Positions 19,694-30,369 of a stretch of DNA of 38,951 bases are shown here, piece after piece; the first letter of the stretch is position 1; the number at the start of each line of letters is the position of its first letter. The notes beneath the pieces are model-generated. The model ran no database searches, was not told where the DNA came from, and worked only from the letters and a program-made list of their open reading frames with translations. Origin of the DNA: Nemertoderma westbladi. Taxonomy: Eukaryota > Xenacoelomorpha > Nemertodermatida > Nemertodermatidae. The position numbers and the translations under genes are program-made. Location: the NCBI GenBank assembly GCA_032718475.1, contig JAUCBJ010001792.1, forward strand, positions 1-38,951. Direction: 5' to 3'.

Positions 19694-20868
19694 AACCCTA
19701 TTACCACTGGGGTGTTTAGACCATTAGCAGCACCCCCCCCCCCCCCCCCGCTGTATTTTTGTAATCATCCAATAAAATCCTAGAAATTTGGGTTGTATGT
19801 GAAAAAATTATCGAAGAAAAATTTTCAATTCCAAAAAAATGAAAATTTCATAAGGTGGGTTTAATAATTTTCATGAAAAATAGAAATTGTTGGCTAGCAT
19901 TAGAAGGTTTTTCACTACGCTGAATCGAATGTGATTATATTCCATTGCCGAAAATTAAAGTGGATTCTATTTTTCGTGCATCTAAGAAGTGGGCATTGGC
20001 ACTTCAAATTTTTAAAAATACGATATTCGGAAAATACCTCCCTCTTTTGATTTCAATGCGTTTTTATAGGTTTTCCGGACCGCTGATTCAATTTAAAATA
20101 TTATCAAAGCCGGATGACTCCTTGGATCGTCCTTTTTGGAGCAGCAAAATTTAAGGAGTGGCACTTATTCAAATTTTGTAAAGTACCACACCCTAATTGT
20201 GGTGTACCAATAATGACGTATTACTAAGACTTTAAGCTTCAATATTACTTTCAATCGATTCAGCGGTCCAGGTAACCTATAAAAATGGGTTGAAATTAAA
20301 ACCTTGTGGTATTTCTGAATATCGTAATTTTGAAATTTGAAGTAAGCCTACTTGCCATCATGCCCTAATTTTGGCGCACCAAAAATGATGTACCACTAAA
20401 AATGGAGTCTTCTTCTATATTACTTTCAATCGATTAAGCGGGCCAGAAAACCCATAAAAATGCGTTGAAATCAAAACTTCGGAGAATTTAACGAATATTG
20501 CAATTTTGAAAATTTGAAGTGCCACACCCTAATTTTAGTGCACCAAAAATGACGTATCACTTCCGTTACATACTTATATAGATAATAGTAGAGAGCTCCA
20601 TACGAATCAGAATCAATAAAAAAAAGCCCCAACATAAAGAATTACTAACTCACAGATGATCTTGTAAAATTCGAAAATTTCAAAAAAAATTTTGCTGGGG
20701 ACCAAATGTTGAGGTGTAACCCACATCGAAAAGTCTAAATCTAATTGCAACGCCATTTTTTGCAAAAGACGCGCCATTAAATTTTGACTAATTCTCCTAA
20801 AAAATTTGGCTGGTACATAATGTGGTTGCATATATACAGCAATTAAAAACTAGGGGGGGGGGGCGAAT
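19692..20868. repeat. Non-coding repeat block of the array unit, with internal inverted blocks
   Basis: It starts TTAA-CCC and carries a 17-C run (19733-19749) near the left and an 11-G run (20853-20863) at the right, next to inverted GATTCG/CGAATT-like flanks. Inside, the block 20000-20101 is related in inverted orientation to 20241-20345 and to 20417-20523 (key words: CCGCTGATTCAAT, TTTTTATAGGTTTTCC and complements). The tag CACACCCTAATT/GTGTACCAA recurs three times, about 170 bp apart. Short frames inside (for example 19945-20154 plus, 20613-20831 minus) are conserved only because the units are recent copies; they show no protein family. The TTAA-CCC start would fit a piggyBac-like non-autonomous element, but no matching right end is seen. 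Confidence 0.6.
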
Positions 20869-20882
20869 TGTTTCATATTGTT

Positions 20883-21186
20883 TCAGATTATGTTTCAAAT
20901 ATGGACTACTATGATCCTGATATTTTAGAAGTTAAATGGGATAAATCCTGTGACATAATAATACCCTTACATTGCTGGAACAAAACGCGAAGATATTTTT
21001 GATAGAGTTGTTAAAGAAGCATCTGACCTCTTTAAAGACAAAACTTATAAAAACTATTTTGAAGATCACCTTTGGTTTACTGGGGGAAGAGCTAAACTAA
21101 TGGAAGACTCCAAAAAAGATAACGCAAGACTAATTGAATATCCACGCTTTATATACTATCTATTCTCTGCTGCCTATCCAGCCTAG
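20883..21186 (+). pseudogene. Endogenous partitivirus-like RdRp, N-terminal/fingers fragment, unit 1
   Basis: Begins SDYVSNMDYYDPDILEVKWD. One base is missing around 20962-20972, after which the frame reads REDIFDRVVKEASDLF, then WFTGGRAKLMEDSKKDNARL and IEYPRFIYYLFSAAYP, stopping at 21184. The sequence GGRAK-----K-NARLIEYP resembles the fingers region (motif F area, basic residues that contact NTPs) of RdRps in the partitivirus/picobirnavirus group. The palm is absent here. It belongs to an old viral copy fixed in the host DNA and cannot make a working enzyme. Confidence 0.65.
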
Positions 21187-21187
21187 C

Positions 21188-21340
21188 CCAGAATGACCAG
21201 AAACTTAATGACCAGAAACTTAATAAAGAATTCTCCAATTTAAGAGACTTTCTTATCATGTTTAAACATGAAACTGGACATAAACTTACTGAAATGAAGA
21301 CACAATTTGATGACCTTAACGACCAGATTACTACTTTAAC
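21188..21340 (+). pseudogene. Endogenous viral N-terminal fragment, copy 2
   Basis: Starts with the doubled AATGACCAGAAACTT, then reads as copy 1 (LRDFLIMFKHETGHKLTEMK) but without the stop at the GHK position. It abuts the RdRp fragment of unit 1 on the left, so the viral gene order here is rearranged (C-side piece before N-side piece) through tandem duplication. Confidence 0.5.
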
Positions 21341-22545
21341 CCTATTACCACTGGGGTGTTTAGACCATTAGCAGCACTGGCGGGGGGTCGATTCGCCCCC
21401 CCCCCCCCCCCCCCCGCTGTATTTTTGTAATCATCCAATAAAATCCTAGAAATTTGGGTTGTATGTGAAAAAATTATCGAAGAAAAATTTTCAATTCCAA
21501 AAAAATGAAAATTTCATAAGGTGGGTTTAATAATTTTCATGAAAAATAGAAATTGTTGGCTAGCATTAGAAAGTTTTTCACTACGCTGAATCGAATGTGA
21601 TTATATTCCATTGCCGAAAATTGTGGATTCTATTTTTCGTGCACCTAAGAAGTGGGCATTGGCACTTCAAATTTTTAAAAATACGATATTCGGAAAATAC
21701 CTCCCTCTTTTGATTTCAATGCGTTTTTATAGGTTTTCCGGACCGCTGATTCAATTTAAAATATTATCAAAGCCGGAAGACTCCTTGGATCGTCCTTTTT
21801 GGAGCAGCAAAATTTAAGGAGTGGCACTTATTCAAATTTTGTAAAGTACCACACCCTAATTGTGGTGTACCAATAATGACGTATTACTAAGACTTTAAGC
21901 TTCAATATTACTTTCAATCGATTCAGCGGTCCAGGTAACCTATAAAAATGGGTTGAAATGAAAACCTTGTGGTATTTCTGAATATCGTAATTTTTAAATT
22001 TGAAGTAAGCCTACTTGCCATCATGCCCTAATTTTGGTGCACCAAAAATGATGTACCACTAAAAATGGAGTCTTCTTCTATATTACTTTCAATCGATTAA
22101 GCGGGCCAGAAAACCCATAAAAATGCGTTGAAATCAAAACTTTGGAGAATTTAACGAATATTGCAATTTTGAAAATTTGAAGTGCCACACCCTAATTTTA
22201 GTGCACCAAAAATGACGTATCACTTCCGTTACATACTTATATAGATAATAGTAGAGAGCTCCATACGAATCAGAATCAATAAAAAAAAGCCCCAACATAA
22301 AGAATTACTAACTCACAGATGATCTTGTAAAATTCGAAAATTTCAAAAAAATTTCTGCTGGGGACCAAATTTTGAGGTGTAACCCACATCGAAAAGTCTA
22401 AATCTAATTGCAACGCCATTTTTTGCAAAAGACGCGCCATTAAATTTTGACTAATTCTCCTAAAAAATTTGGCTGGTACATAATGTGGTTGCATATATAC
22501 AGCAATTAAAAACTAGGGGGGGGGGGCGAATTGTTTCATATTGTT

Positions 22546-22849
22546 TCAGATTATGTTTCAAATATGGACTACTATGATCCTGATATTTTAGAAGTTAAAT
22601 GGGATAAATCCTGTGACATAATAATACCCTTACATTGCTGGAACAAAACGCGAAGATATTTTTGATAGAGTTGTTAAAGAAGCATCTGACCTCTTTAAAG
22701 ACAAAACTTATAAAAACTATTTTGAAGATCACCTTTGGTTTACTGGGGGAAGAGCTAAACTAATGGAAGACTCCAAAAAAGATAACGCAAGACTAATTGA
22801 ATATCCACGCTTTATATACTATCTATTCTCTGCTGCCTATCCAGCCTAG
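22546..22849 (+). pseudogene. Endogenous partitivirus-like RdRp, N-terminal/fingers fragment, unit 2
   Basis: Essentially identical to 20883-21186 (offset 1663 bp), with the same one-base loss and the same stop, so the mutations predate the tandem duplication. Confidence 0.65.
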
Positions 22850-22852
22850 CCC

Positions 22853-22988
22853 AGAATGACCAGAAACTTAATAAAGAATTCTCCAATTTAAGAGACTTTC
22901 TTATCATGTTTAAACATGAAACTGGACATAAACTTACTGAAATGAAGACACAATTTGATGACCTTAACGACCAGATTACTACTTTAAC
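22853..22988 (+). pseudogene. Endogenous viral N-terminal fragment, copy 3
   Basis: Same as 21188-21340 without the 15-bp direct repeat. It is followed by the third non-coding block (about 22985-23712), which is cut off before any RdRp fragment. Confidence 0.5.
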
Positions 22989-23712
22989 CCTATTACCACT
23001 GGGGTGTTTAGACCATTAGCAGCACTGGCGGGGGGTCGATTCGCCCCCCCCCCCCCCCCCCCGCTGTATTTTTGTGATCATCCAATAAAATCCTAGAAAT
23101 TTGGGTTGTATGTGAAAAAATTATCGAAGAAAAATTTTCAATTCCAAAAAAATGAAAATTTCATAAGGTGGGTTTAATAATTTTCATGAAAAATAGAAAT
23201 TGTTGGCTAGCATTAGAAAGTTTTTCACTACGCTGAATCGAATGTGATTATATTCCATTGCCGAAAATTGTGGATTCTATTTTTCGTGCACCTAAGAAGT
23301 GGGCATTGGCACTTCAAATTTTTAAAAATACGATATTCGGAAAATACCTCCCTCTTTTGATTTCAATGCGTTTTTATAGGTTTTCCGGACCGCTGAATCA
23401 ATTTAAAATATTATCAAAGCCGGAAGACTCCTTGGATCGTCCTTTTTGGAGCAGCAAAATTTAAGGAGTGGCACTTATTCAAATTTTGTAAAGTACCACA
23501 CCCTAATTGTGGTGTACCAATAATGACGTATTACTAAGACTTTAAGCTTCAATATTACTTTCAATCGATTCAGCGGTCCAGATAACCTATAAAAATAGGT
23601 TGAAATGAAAACCTTGTGGTATTTCTGAATATCGTAATTTTGAAATTTGAAGTAAGCCTACTTGCCATCATGCCCTAATTTTGTGCACCAAAAATGATGT
23701 ACCACTAAGAAT

Positions 23713-25274
23713 GGAACTTGATTAAGTGACCACTCACACCCTACCAATATAAGGCGTTGTTGTACAATTTTAATGATAACTTGTTTATTGCGGTCCTGGA
23801 TAAATTTTTACCAGGTCACTGCATCAAAAAATCAAAGGCACTGCTCGATTCACATTGAAATTAGTGTTAAGTTAAAATAAAAATAAAGTTTCATATTGAA
23901 TGGCTACTTTATATGTTTTGCAAAAATCAATAATCCAACATTGACAAAATGCCATTCGCTGAAAATATTAACCAATATTTTCGGATACTGCAGCTACAGA
24001 TTTAATTTGTGATATTATTTCGAACCCCACTTACCAATACTATTTTCATTTTTTGCAATGCTTATATTTCAACTTGCATAGACACAGATTCAAACTATTA
24101 TACATCAGTGCAATAAAAATAGTGGGTTTTCCATATATTATCCTGATCAATAAAGAGGGAAATCCAAATTATTTAATTATATTGTACTAAGGCCTTTGGT
24201 CAGTAGGTAGGCCTACTCCATTGTCACGGTACGGAAAGGACTAAGACAGCAGGACCGACCTAATCAGCTAAATCGCTATGGCATTGGACTGTAAGTATTG
24301 AGCAGATATCAATATGCACCAGTGCAAACTGCAAACTGCAAACACATTATTATCTGATGTATGGTGCGTGTAACTGTAGTAGGCCTAGGCCATATATCCA
24401 CTAGACACATATTTAGGCCTACTTCTCAGAATGCGATTATTAGTCGCATCTGGTTGGTTGGTCAGCCAGTTGATCCGCACCAGTTGCCAATAAATGGACT
24501 CGTATTGTGCTGATTATTTTATCATTTAAATATGGATAAAATGACAACAGTATCAATGGCATGTAACTCCATTGCTGGTGAAGTATATGATTTCTGGAGG
24601 CGAGCAAACATCCAAGAATATCAAAAGAATATCAAAAAATTGTATATGGCTACTTCTATTTTTTATGAAAATTATTATGCCAACCTTATGAAATTTACAT
24701 TTTTTTGGATTTTGTTAGCGTATCCAATTCACTGCACTACCCAGCAGAAAATGGGGAAAGTGGCTTTTTACCAATTATAGTTGATTAGGTGACATTACCA
24801 ATATAATGTCACCTAGCAATTGGCACCTAGCAATATACAGTACCAGCACAGGGAGAGATGCCAGCACATTGCTCATCTCAGGGTAGAAGCTAGCATAGGA
24901 ACAGGGGATAGATCGACCAATGGAGGGACAGCATGTGTCCAATTACAGCGCGTCCACTGGTTGGCCACAGGTAATTAATGTGTCCCGTTACTCTGTTGAT
25001 TGTACTTTAGTTAGTATATTGGGTGAGCAGAAGTCGGACGGTTTTCAACCGCCGTAATTGTCTGCTATCACTGTGATTACTGTTGTACTGATTACTACCG
25101 GTACTTGTATACTTATGAGAGATTAACAACATTAACGCCAAACTCCTTTTTTATAACCGGCCTTCGGCCTTCAGTCATTCAGCCACAGTAAGCGGACGCG
25201 GCGACGCGTATTACAAACCAAGACAAAACCCGGTTGGGATTCCCTGCCAACTCCAGGATCCCATCACACATTTG
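23713..25274. other. Mostly unassigned, no gene seen
   Basis: An open frame at 24532-24780 (82 codons) has no recognised family. A perfect 10-bp inverted repeat (AGGTGACATT 24787-24796, complement 24805-24814, 8-base loop) lies just after it. Similar TGATTAAGTGAC sequence occurs at 23722-23733, so 23722-24814 may be one degenerate DNA element. The rest is AT-rich with several TAGGCCTA-type words. Confidence 0.4.
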
Positions 25275-25422
25275 AAAATGTTCTTCGAAAATTTTTTCAC
25301 CTACAGCCCAAATTTCGTAGGATTTTATTGGATGATTACAAAAAATTGGGGGGGGGGGGGGGAATCAACCCACTGCCAGTGCTGCTAATGATCTAAACAC
25401 ACCAGTGGTAATAGGGTTAATC
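25275..25422 (-). repeat. Inverted, diverged copy of the array's repeat end
   Basis: On the minus strand it runs from TTAACCCTATTACCACTGG through GTTTAGATCATTAGCAGCAC, a C-run (15 G on the plus strand, 25348-25362) and ATCCAATAAAATCCTA to TTCGAAGAACATTTTCAAAT. It matches 19692-19825 with scattered differences. Its presence outside the array, without viral sequence, shows that the repeat is an independent dispersed element starting at TTAACCC. Confidence 0.85.
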
Positions 25423-25754
25423 TACACCCAAACCCAAAGGCCCACAGAGGATTGATGGCAGGCAGGCATTAACAGAAAATTTGTGTTTTAAATATAATAT
25501 ATTTTAGGCATGCAGGCGATCCAATTTGTAAGAAATACCTTTAAAGGTCAATAACCTTTAAATGCCTACTGCGGCAATATTAGAAAGAAACAAGGAAAGC
25601 CACGAACCATAAAAGAATCTGTATGTCCTATTTGAAAACGTTAAGTTTTAGATATATAGACATGGAAGAATAATGCATGATATATAAGATGCCTCAACAC
25701 TAAGCCTATTCTCCATTCAGGGCAAGAAAAGAAGAAAAGAAACGAATCTAGAAT

Positions 25755-26510
25755 GGAGTCTAGGTGTCCATTGTGTATTAAGGTGATTTATAGACTACCG
25801 CAACATTTGTCACAAGTACATCACATAGACCACCATTATATAAATGATGCTGACGAATTGACTCCAAATCCTGAATACTACGATTATTAAAGAATAAAAC
25901 TATGACATGCTGTATTTGAAGGCTTACATGAAGGAAGATCCTAAACTAGAACTGCCTTGCATGAACGAATTTGAAATCTACATGAAGGCAACATGTCATG
26001 GCTCCACAGAACATGATCGTAACCATATGATAGACTTTACGGTAAAACGTGTTATACATTCTTCTGCTTTAATGATTGATAATTTTTTCGATAATGAGTA
26101 CAACAAAATATCCATTCGCGGCGATATGTGCTCCCCTAAACTGTTGCAGCTAACACATTCCCTATTAGCAGCTGAGCCTATTAGAGGACCAGTTAATACC
26201 ATGACACACAGATTTCTTCTATGGAAGTATATCTACAGAAAATTATAATGTTACTTGATTTTGTAATTGTTAATTACCTCACTGAAACACCAACTGCTGT
26301 AGCTGGAAGAACAGCTGCATCGCCAACAAAATGCTGTGAAAAAACATTTGCTTGCTGTTAGAGAAAAGGCTACAAGATGAATGCCAACAGCCGAAGAATT
26401 GGCATATTATGAACTATCACCAATCACAATTGGAAGAGCAAAATCGATCGCAAACCTGAAAAATACTCATGTTATCTCACAAGCAGATCTTGCAGAAATG
26501 CATGTCTAAC
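25755..26510 (+). pseudogene. Zinc-finger protein with possible tyrosine-recombinase-like region, broken
   Basis: From the ATG at 25755: MESRCPLCIKVIYRLPQHLS followed by QVHH, a C2H2-type finger. After a stop at about 25888 the frame continues to 25907-26248 (MLYLKAYMKEDPKLELPCMN ... SALMIDNFFDNEY ... PIRGPVNTMTHRFLLWKYI). After a further shift it reads PTAEELAYYELSPITIGRAK and a stop, then LLYNNGMRQMCKDTN at about 26500-26560. The LL-YNN-xR pattern and the preceding helical region resemble uncharacterised zinc-finger/recombinase-like proteins common in cnidarian and deuterostome genomes, possibly Crypton-type transposons. I am not sure of this family. The copy is clearly inactive. Confidence 0.4.
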
Positions 26511-26516
26511 TTCTTG

Positions 26517-27060
26517 TCATTTTACTTTATAATAATGGAATGAGACAAATGTGCAAAGATACCAATTAAATCTTTTAAATTCCAAGTGGCACAGTACCAT
26601 ATATGTGTCCAAACTATCTAAATAGAATTCTACAGTAGCTTCCAAATTAGGAGTTCTGGAAATATGACTGACTAGCATCTCTAGGTCAAACGCGTTAGCC
26701 ATGACTATCTCTGCCAAGGTTGCGTTGCTGTTAGAGATGAACATCCCATTTCTTTCTAGCAGTACTTCTACTACTAGTCGAACTATCTATCACAGTTTCA
26801 TCAGTTTGAACCCCCTTGAATTTTAAATTATTTAGTTCTGCAACGTGTTTAACAACATGCGATAATGTTCCTGGTTTCATTGATGTAATCTGTGACTCAA
26901 CACGATCACCCCAGCGAACCACCTGCAAACTTTGCATTAGTACCATTAGTTCAATAATTGGCCTGAAGACGTCAATAAAGATGAGAAGGTCTGTCGTAAA
27001 ATCAATACCCATCATCCAATACTTCAGTGGGAATAAAGGCAGTGCAATAAATCTATTGAA
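26517..27060 (-). pseudogene. Transposase-derived protein fragment (hAT-like or KIAA1586-like), two frames
   Basis: Minus strand, from about 27060: ALPLFPLKYWMMGIDFTTDL, then FIDVFRPIIELMVLMQSLQV, then a hydrophilic part ending in SSTSSRSTARKKWDVHL (stop at 26731). A second frame (26744-26517) has MFISNSNATLAEIVMANAFD. The -DLL-FIDV-RPI-ELMV-MQ- stretch recalls the central helical region of hAT-derived and KIAA1586-like proteins of animal genomes. This is a weak family call. Catalytic motifs are not seen. Confidence 0.3.
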
Positions 27061-27322
27061 TTGAATAACATGGATTGATCTAAAAACTTAATGGTACAAT
27101 AGAAAGGCGTTTGTAAATTTTTTCCCATTGGTCCGAGGCAGTAATAATTAAAATGTTTGTGAACATAATTATATACACCTTACTTAGTCAGCAAATTTTT
27201 GCGATTCAGTTGAAGGATGACTAAGATATATAATGGCACCAAGGAATTTACTGCATTTGTACAAATTTTATTGATTTATGTTTTAATTATTTGACCAAAA
27301 ACGGATGAAAGATATCCTCATA
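27061..27322. other. Short spacer, no gene seen
   Basis: AT-rich, no motif. Confidence 0.35.
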
Positions 27323-27740
27323 CTACTACTACTACTAGGTCGAGCGAACTTGGACTGTGGAATTTAGATCCTTCCAGGCTTCCCGATTCTCCATAGTTGT
27401 CGCAATTTCGTTTCTCCCAAGTTCAGTATCCCTTTCAAGTTCATCTATATATGTTATGGCCGGGATCGGTATATGTTAGGTGCCTGGAGAGATCTGATTT
27501 CCAGATGGTATCCATTTTTGATAGAGCTGCCCAAGCCTTTGCTTTCCTAACTTCTATGTCCTTTTTGCTACTCTCTATCCATGATCCAAGGTACTGGAAG
27601 TCATCGACCTTCCTTAGTTGATTATTATCAATGGTTGTCAAGTTTCCATCAACATTAAATGTCATGAATTCGGTCTTTGTAGCATTTATATGCAATCCAA
27701 CCTCCTTAGCAGCCCTCTCCACTTTATTTAGACTATACAA
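27323..27740 (-). pseudogene. LINE 3' fragment, second copy of the 1120-3965 family, with internal deletion
   Basis: The minus strand reads KVERAAKEVGLHINATKTEF, then QLRKVDDFQYLGSWIESSKK and WKSDLSRHL, nearly identical to 3267-3530. It then jumps to sequence equal to about 3836-3960 (DELERDTELGRNEIATTMEN), so about 300 bp is missing. It ends in a (TAG)n tail at 27340-27323. It keeps the Trp codon in YLGSW that is a stop in the first copy. The 5' side ends in a (TATAC)n-like microsatellite (27745-27830). Confidence 0.9.
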
Positions 27741-27834
27741 ACTTACTATACTATATGGTTACTATACTATACTATACTATAGTATGTATATGCTTACTAT
27801 ACATATATACTTACTACTATACAAAATTAGAAAT

Positions 27835-28690
27835 TTAAATGGAGGCAAGCAGTATTGTTTTATGTTTACACGAAAATGTGGTTTTGCTTTTGTTTTCATG
27901 AGTAGCTAGAGGAATTTCATTCCAAATCAAGGGACCTTGATACCTCAGGGACCGTTTCGAAGACTCAATCCAGACTGTTGGCGCATAATAGTTTCCATGT
28001 GCAATGAAACGAGTGAAATATCTGTGAGTAGAAGCAGTTTTTGTGAATATACTGCTTATGAAGCTAGCATTTGATATAATATTACTATAATTGATATCAT
28101 GCATGAATGAATAGGGCTGCTTGATGTTTATATAATAATTCAAGTGGCAAAATAGGTAGAGATTTATATGGTAGTAGTGAGGGTGATTGTGAGTGTGAGA
28201 AAGTTACACAACGGACAATTTTTTTATTTTGGTATGTGAGGTTTTAGTATAGTGCGATAGGTACTTCCCCATATGATTTTACCATAGTTAATATATGGAT
28301 GAATAAGAGAAAAATATAATTGTTTGAGTATAATCAATGGAAAAGTGTGTCTAAGTTTATAAAAGATGCCAATAGTTCTTGAAATTTTTTTAGTGATAAA
28401 TTTTTTTAGTGATAAATTGTACGTTTCCAAGATTATATTGTCTACATGAATTCCTAAAAATTTTGTGCATATGGATTTATTTATATTTTTCGAATTAATT
28501 TGTGGTGAAGGTATACTTGTTTTTTTTTGCCCTGTATGTGAGAATAAAGTAAATTCCGTTTTAGATACATTTAATGAAAGGCGATTGCCTACCAACCATT
28601 ATCCAGTCAGTTTATTTAATTCGTTATTGATGTCATGTATTAGAGTATCAATATGTTTAGCTGGGTCAGTAATGGTTGACCGATGCGCCT
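27835..28690 (-). pseudogene. LINE ORF2 thumb and C-terminal fragment (Jockey/CR1/L2-like)
   Basis: Minus strand: TITDPAKHIDTLIHDINNEL (about 28675-28610), then NRLSLNVSKTEFTLFS, KSICTKFLGIHVDNII, KKISRTIGIFYKLRHTFP and KQLYFSLIHPYINYGKIIWG (28595-28224). A further frame (28143-27835) has TRFIAHGNYYAPTVWIESSK and RSLRYQGPLIWNEIPLA. This is the classic W---N-LSLN--KT-----F, KFLG--ID, LY-SLI-PY--YG--IWG order of LINE reverse transcriptases. The palm is missing (5' truncation). A 15-bp direct repeat (TTTTTTAGTGATAAA) near 28387-28416 is a small internal duplication. Confidence 0.88.
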
Positions 28691-30369
28691 GTAAATAGCC
28701 TCTCGTCAACAAGTCAACCCCACCGACTAGCGGTACTGGCTGTTTTTGCTGACGGGGCTCTGTCGAACAACGCGTCCCTGATAGCAGTAAAGGGGGTCTC
28801 TTTATTGAGAGGCAGTATTATTATTGCCGCGGAACTGCCCCAACTCATCACCTCTCCCACTCTCGCTCTCTGACGAAAATGAACATAAAATCAACATACA
28901 CCAACCCACTACCCTACCCCACACCGCGACACCCACCCACACCTACGATCTGAAAGATTGTACCCAATACAAAAAAAAACAGGATAAGTTGAATCATACA
29001 ACTAAAGCGGTAAGCTTGCAAGACGAATGCATGATTTACTGAGAATATCAGTCATAATCTCACTTAATGGAATACTGTACATATTGTTCAAAACTTTTAC
29101 TAAATTAATTGCAATGCTCACCTATCATTTCGCGAGTGTCAATACATACTCTTACATACTCATGCATGTTAAAAATTAAGGTATAATTGGTACTGTACAA
29201 ATCTGACAAATACTGGGATTGTAATTCATCTAGCATGATATAAACTAACGAACAAATTGGCAATTAATATGGCTGATATTTACTTCTTTTTCATGTATAT
29301 TTTTCAGAAATATTTCAATTGCATTAATTTACATATTTCCAGGCCCTTTCATCCCATTTTACCAAATTTTTTACTTTCAGGGATTTTAATTTCCATGCGG
29401 TATAGGGTTCCGCAACTTTTAGTGGCAACACTAGAGACATCTAACCCAGGGTAGGGTATTCCTTAAATACCCCCTGTAGGTGTTGGGCTGGGCACCTATG
29501 GGTAAGATACAGCATAGCGCACTACCCAACTAACAAATTTCCAACTAAATCTTCCACTTTTTTTCTCTAAAACGCTCAAACTACCATCCCAACTTCAGAA
29601 AAACAGAATAAAATTGGATTAGTTAGTAATAAATACTATTACTATTTAATAAAGGTTCTATACCTATAATGATAACGCACAATATCTCTACTAAATACCC
29701 AACAAAACAATCCATCTAAACACTTATTCCCAATTAACAGATTACAATTACATCTCACTATACCACATCAAAAATCAATGTCACACCACCACTGCCTTTT
29801 CATTACATTTATAATGATATCAACAACCCAAAGATACCCCATTTGCTATCATCTTATTGATAAAGCGCGATTTTATACCTCTGTTATAAGATAGAATTAT
29901 GGAGATAAATTTATACCCCTGTTATATTGAATATTCACCAAGAACAAACCAACAACATCTATGGGAAATTTTTTAAAACGAATAAACATGTCAACTGTTG
30001 ATTTATGACTCCAGCCTAATGGACTATAATAAACAAACACCAGTGACTCTCGAATTACAGACCTTCCAACCACCACGCAATGCTCCCATTCCTACAATAT
30101 TAATGAAACACTCATAACCGACCTTAGGATTAGCCGGGCAGCATTATTAGTCCTTCAGAATATGAGTCATCAATATCAAATACTGTCAACCCCTACAGGC
30201 AACAGACCAACTATCCCACTAACTTATACAAAATGAAACAATAATGACGAGAGCAATATATGAGATAGAGGTTACACATTTAACCTGATAACAACCATTA
30301 CGATCAGAGAAAACATGCGTCATATTAGCAAATATTCCCACTCCCTATCACTATTCTACTACTAACAGT
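28691..30369. other. Unassigned stretch, no gene seen
   Basis: A minus-strand frame near 28820-28730 reads NKETPFTAIRDALFDRAPSA but belongs to no family I recognise. The rest is AT-rich, with C-rich imperfect repeats rising toward the right end. Confidence 0.4.

Larger units (their letters stand above)
19488..23712 (+). repeat. Tandem array of about 1.65-kb units (three copies, the last truncated)
   Basis: The marker CTATTACCACTGG starts at about 19698, 21342 and 22990, giving periods of 1644 and 1648 bp. Each unit contains the viral N-terminal fragment, a non-coding block (about 1.17 kb) bounded by C-runs on the left and G-runs on the right, and an RdRp fragment of about 300 bp (units 1 and 2). 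Unit 3 breaks off at about 23712. Units are nearly identical, with a few indels and substitutions, so amplification is recent. Unit 1 has an extra 15-bp direct repeat (AATGACCAGAAACTT twice at 21188-21217). Confidence 0.93.

Noticed and set aside
19945-20154. Repeated 68-70-codon frame present in all three array units (also at 21611 and 23258)
   Set aside because: Conserved only because the units are recent tandem copies. It lies over blocks that recur in inverted form and has no family resemblance.
20613-20831. Minus-strand 72-codon frame present twice in the array
   Set aside because: Same reason: non-coding repeat sequence read in an open frame.
24532-24780. 82-codon frame starting MDKMTTVSMACNSIAGEVYD
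   Set aside because: No family recognised, no splice or promoter context. It is mentioned only within the unassigned stretch.
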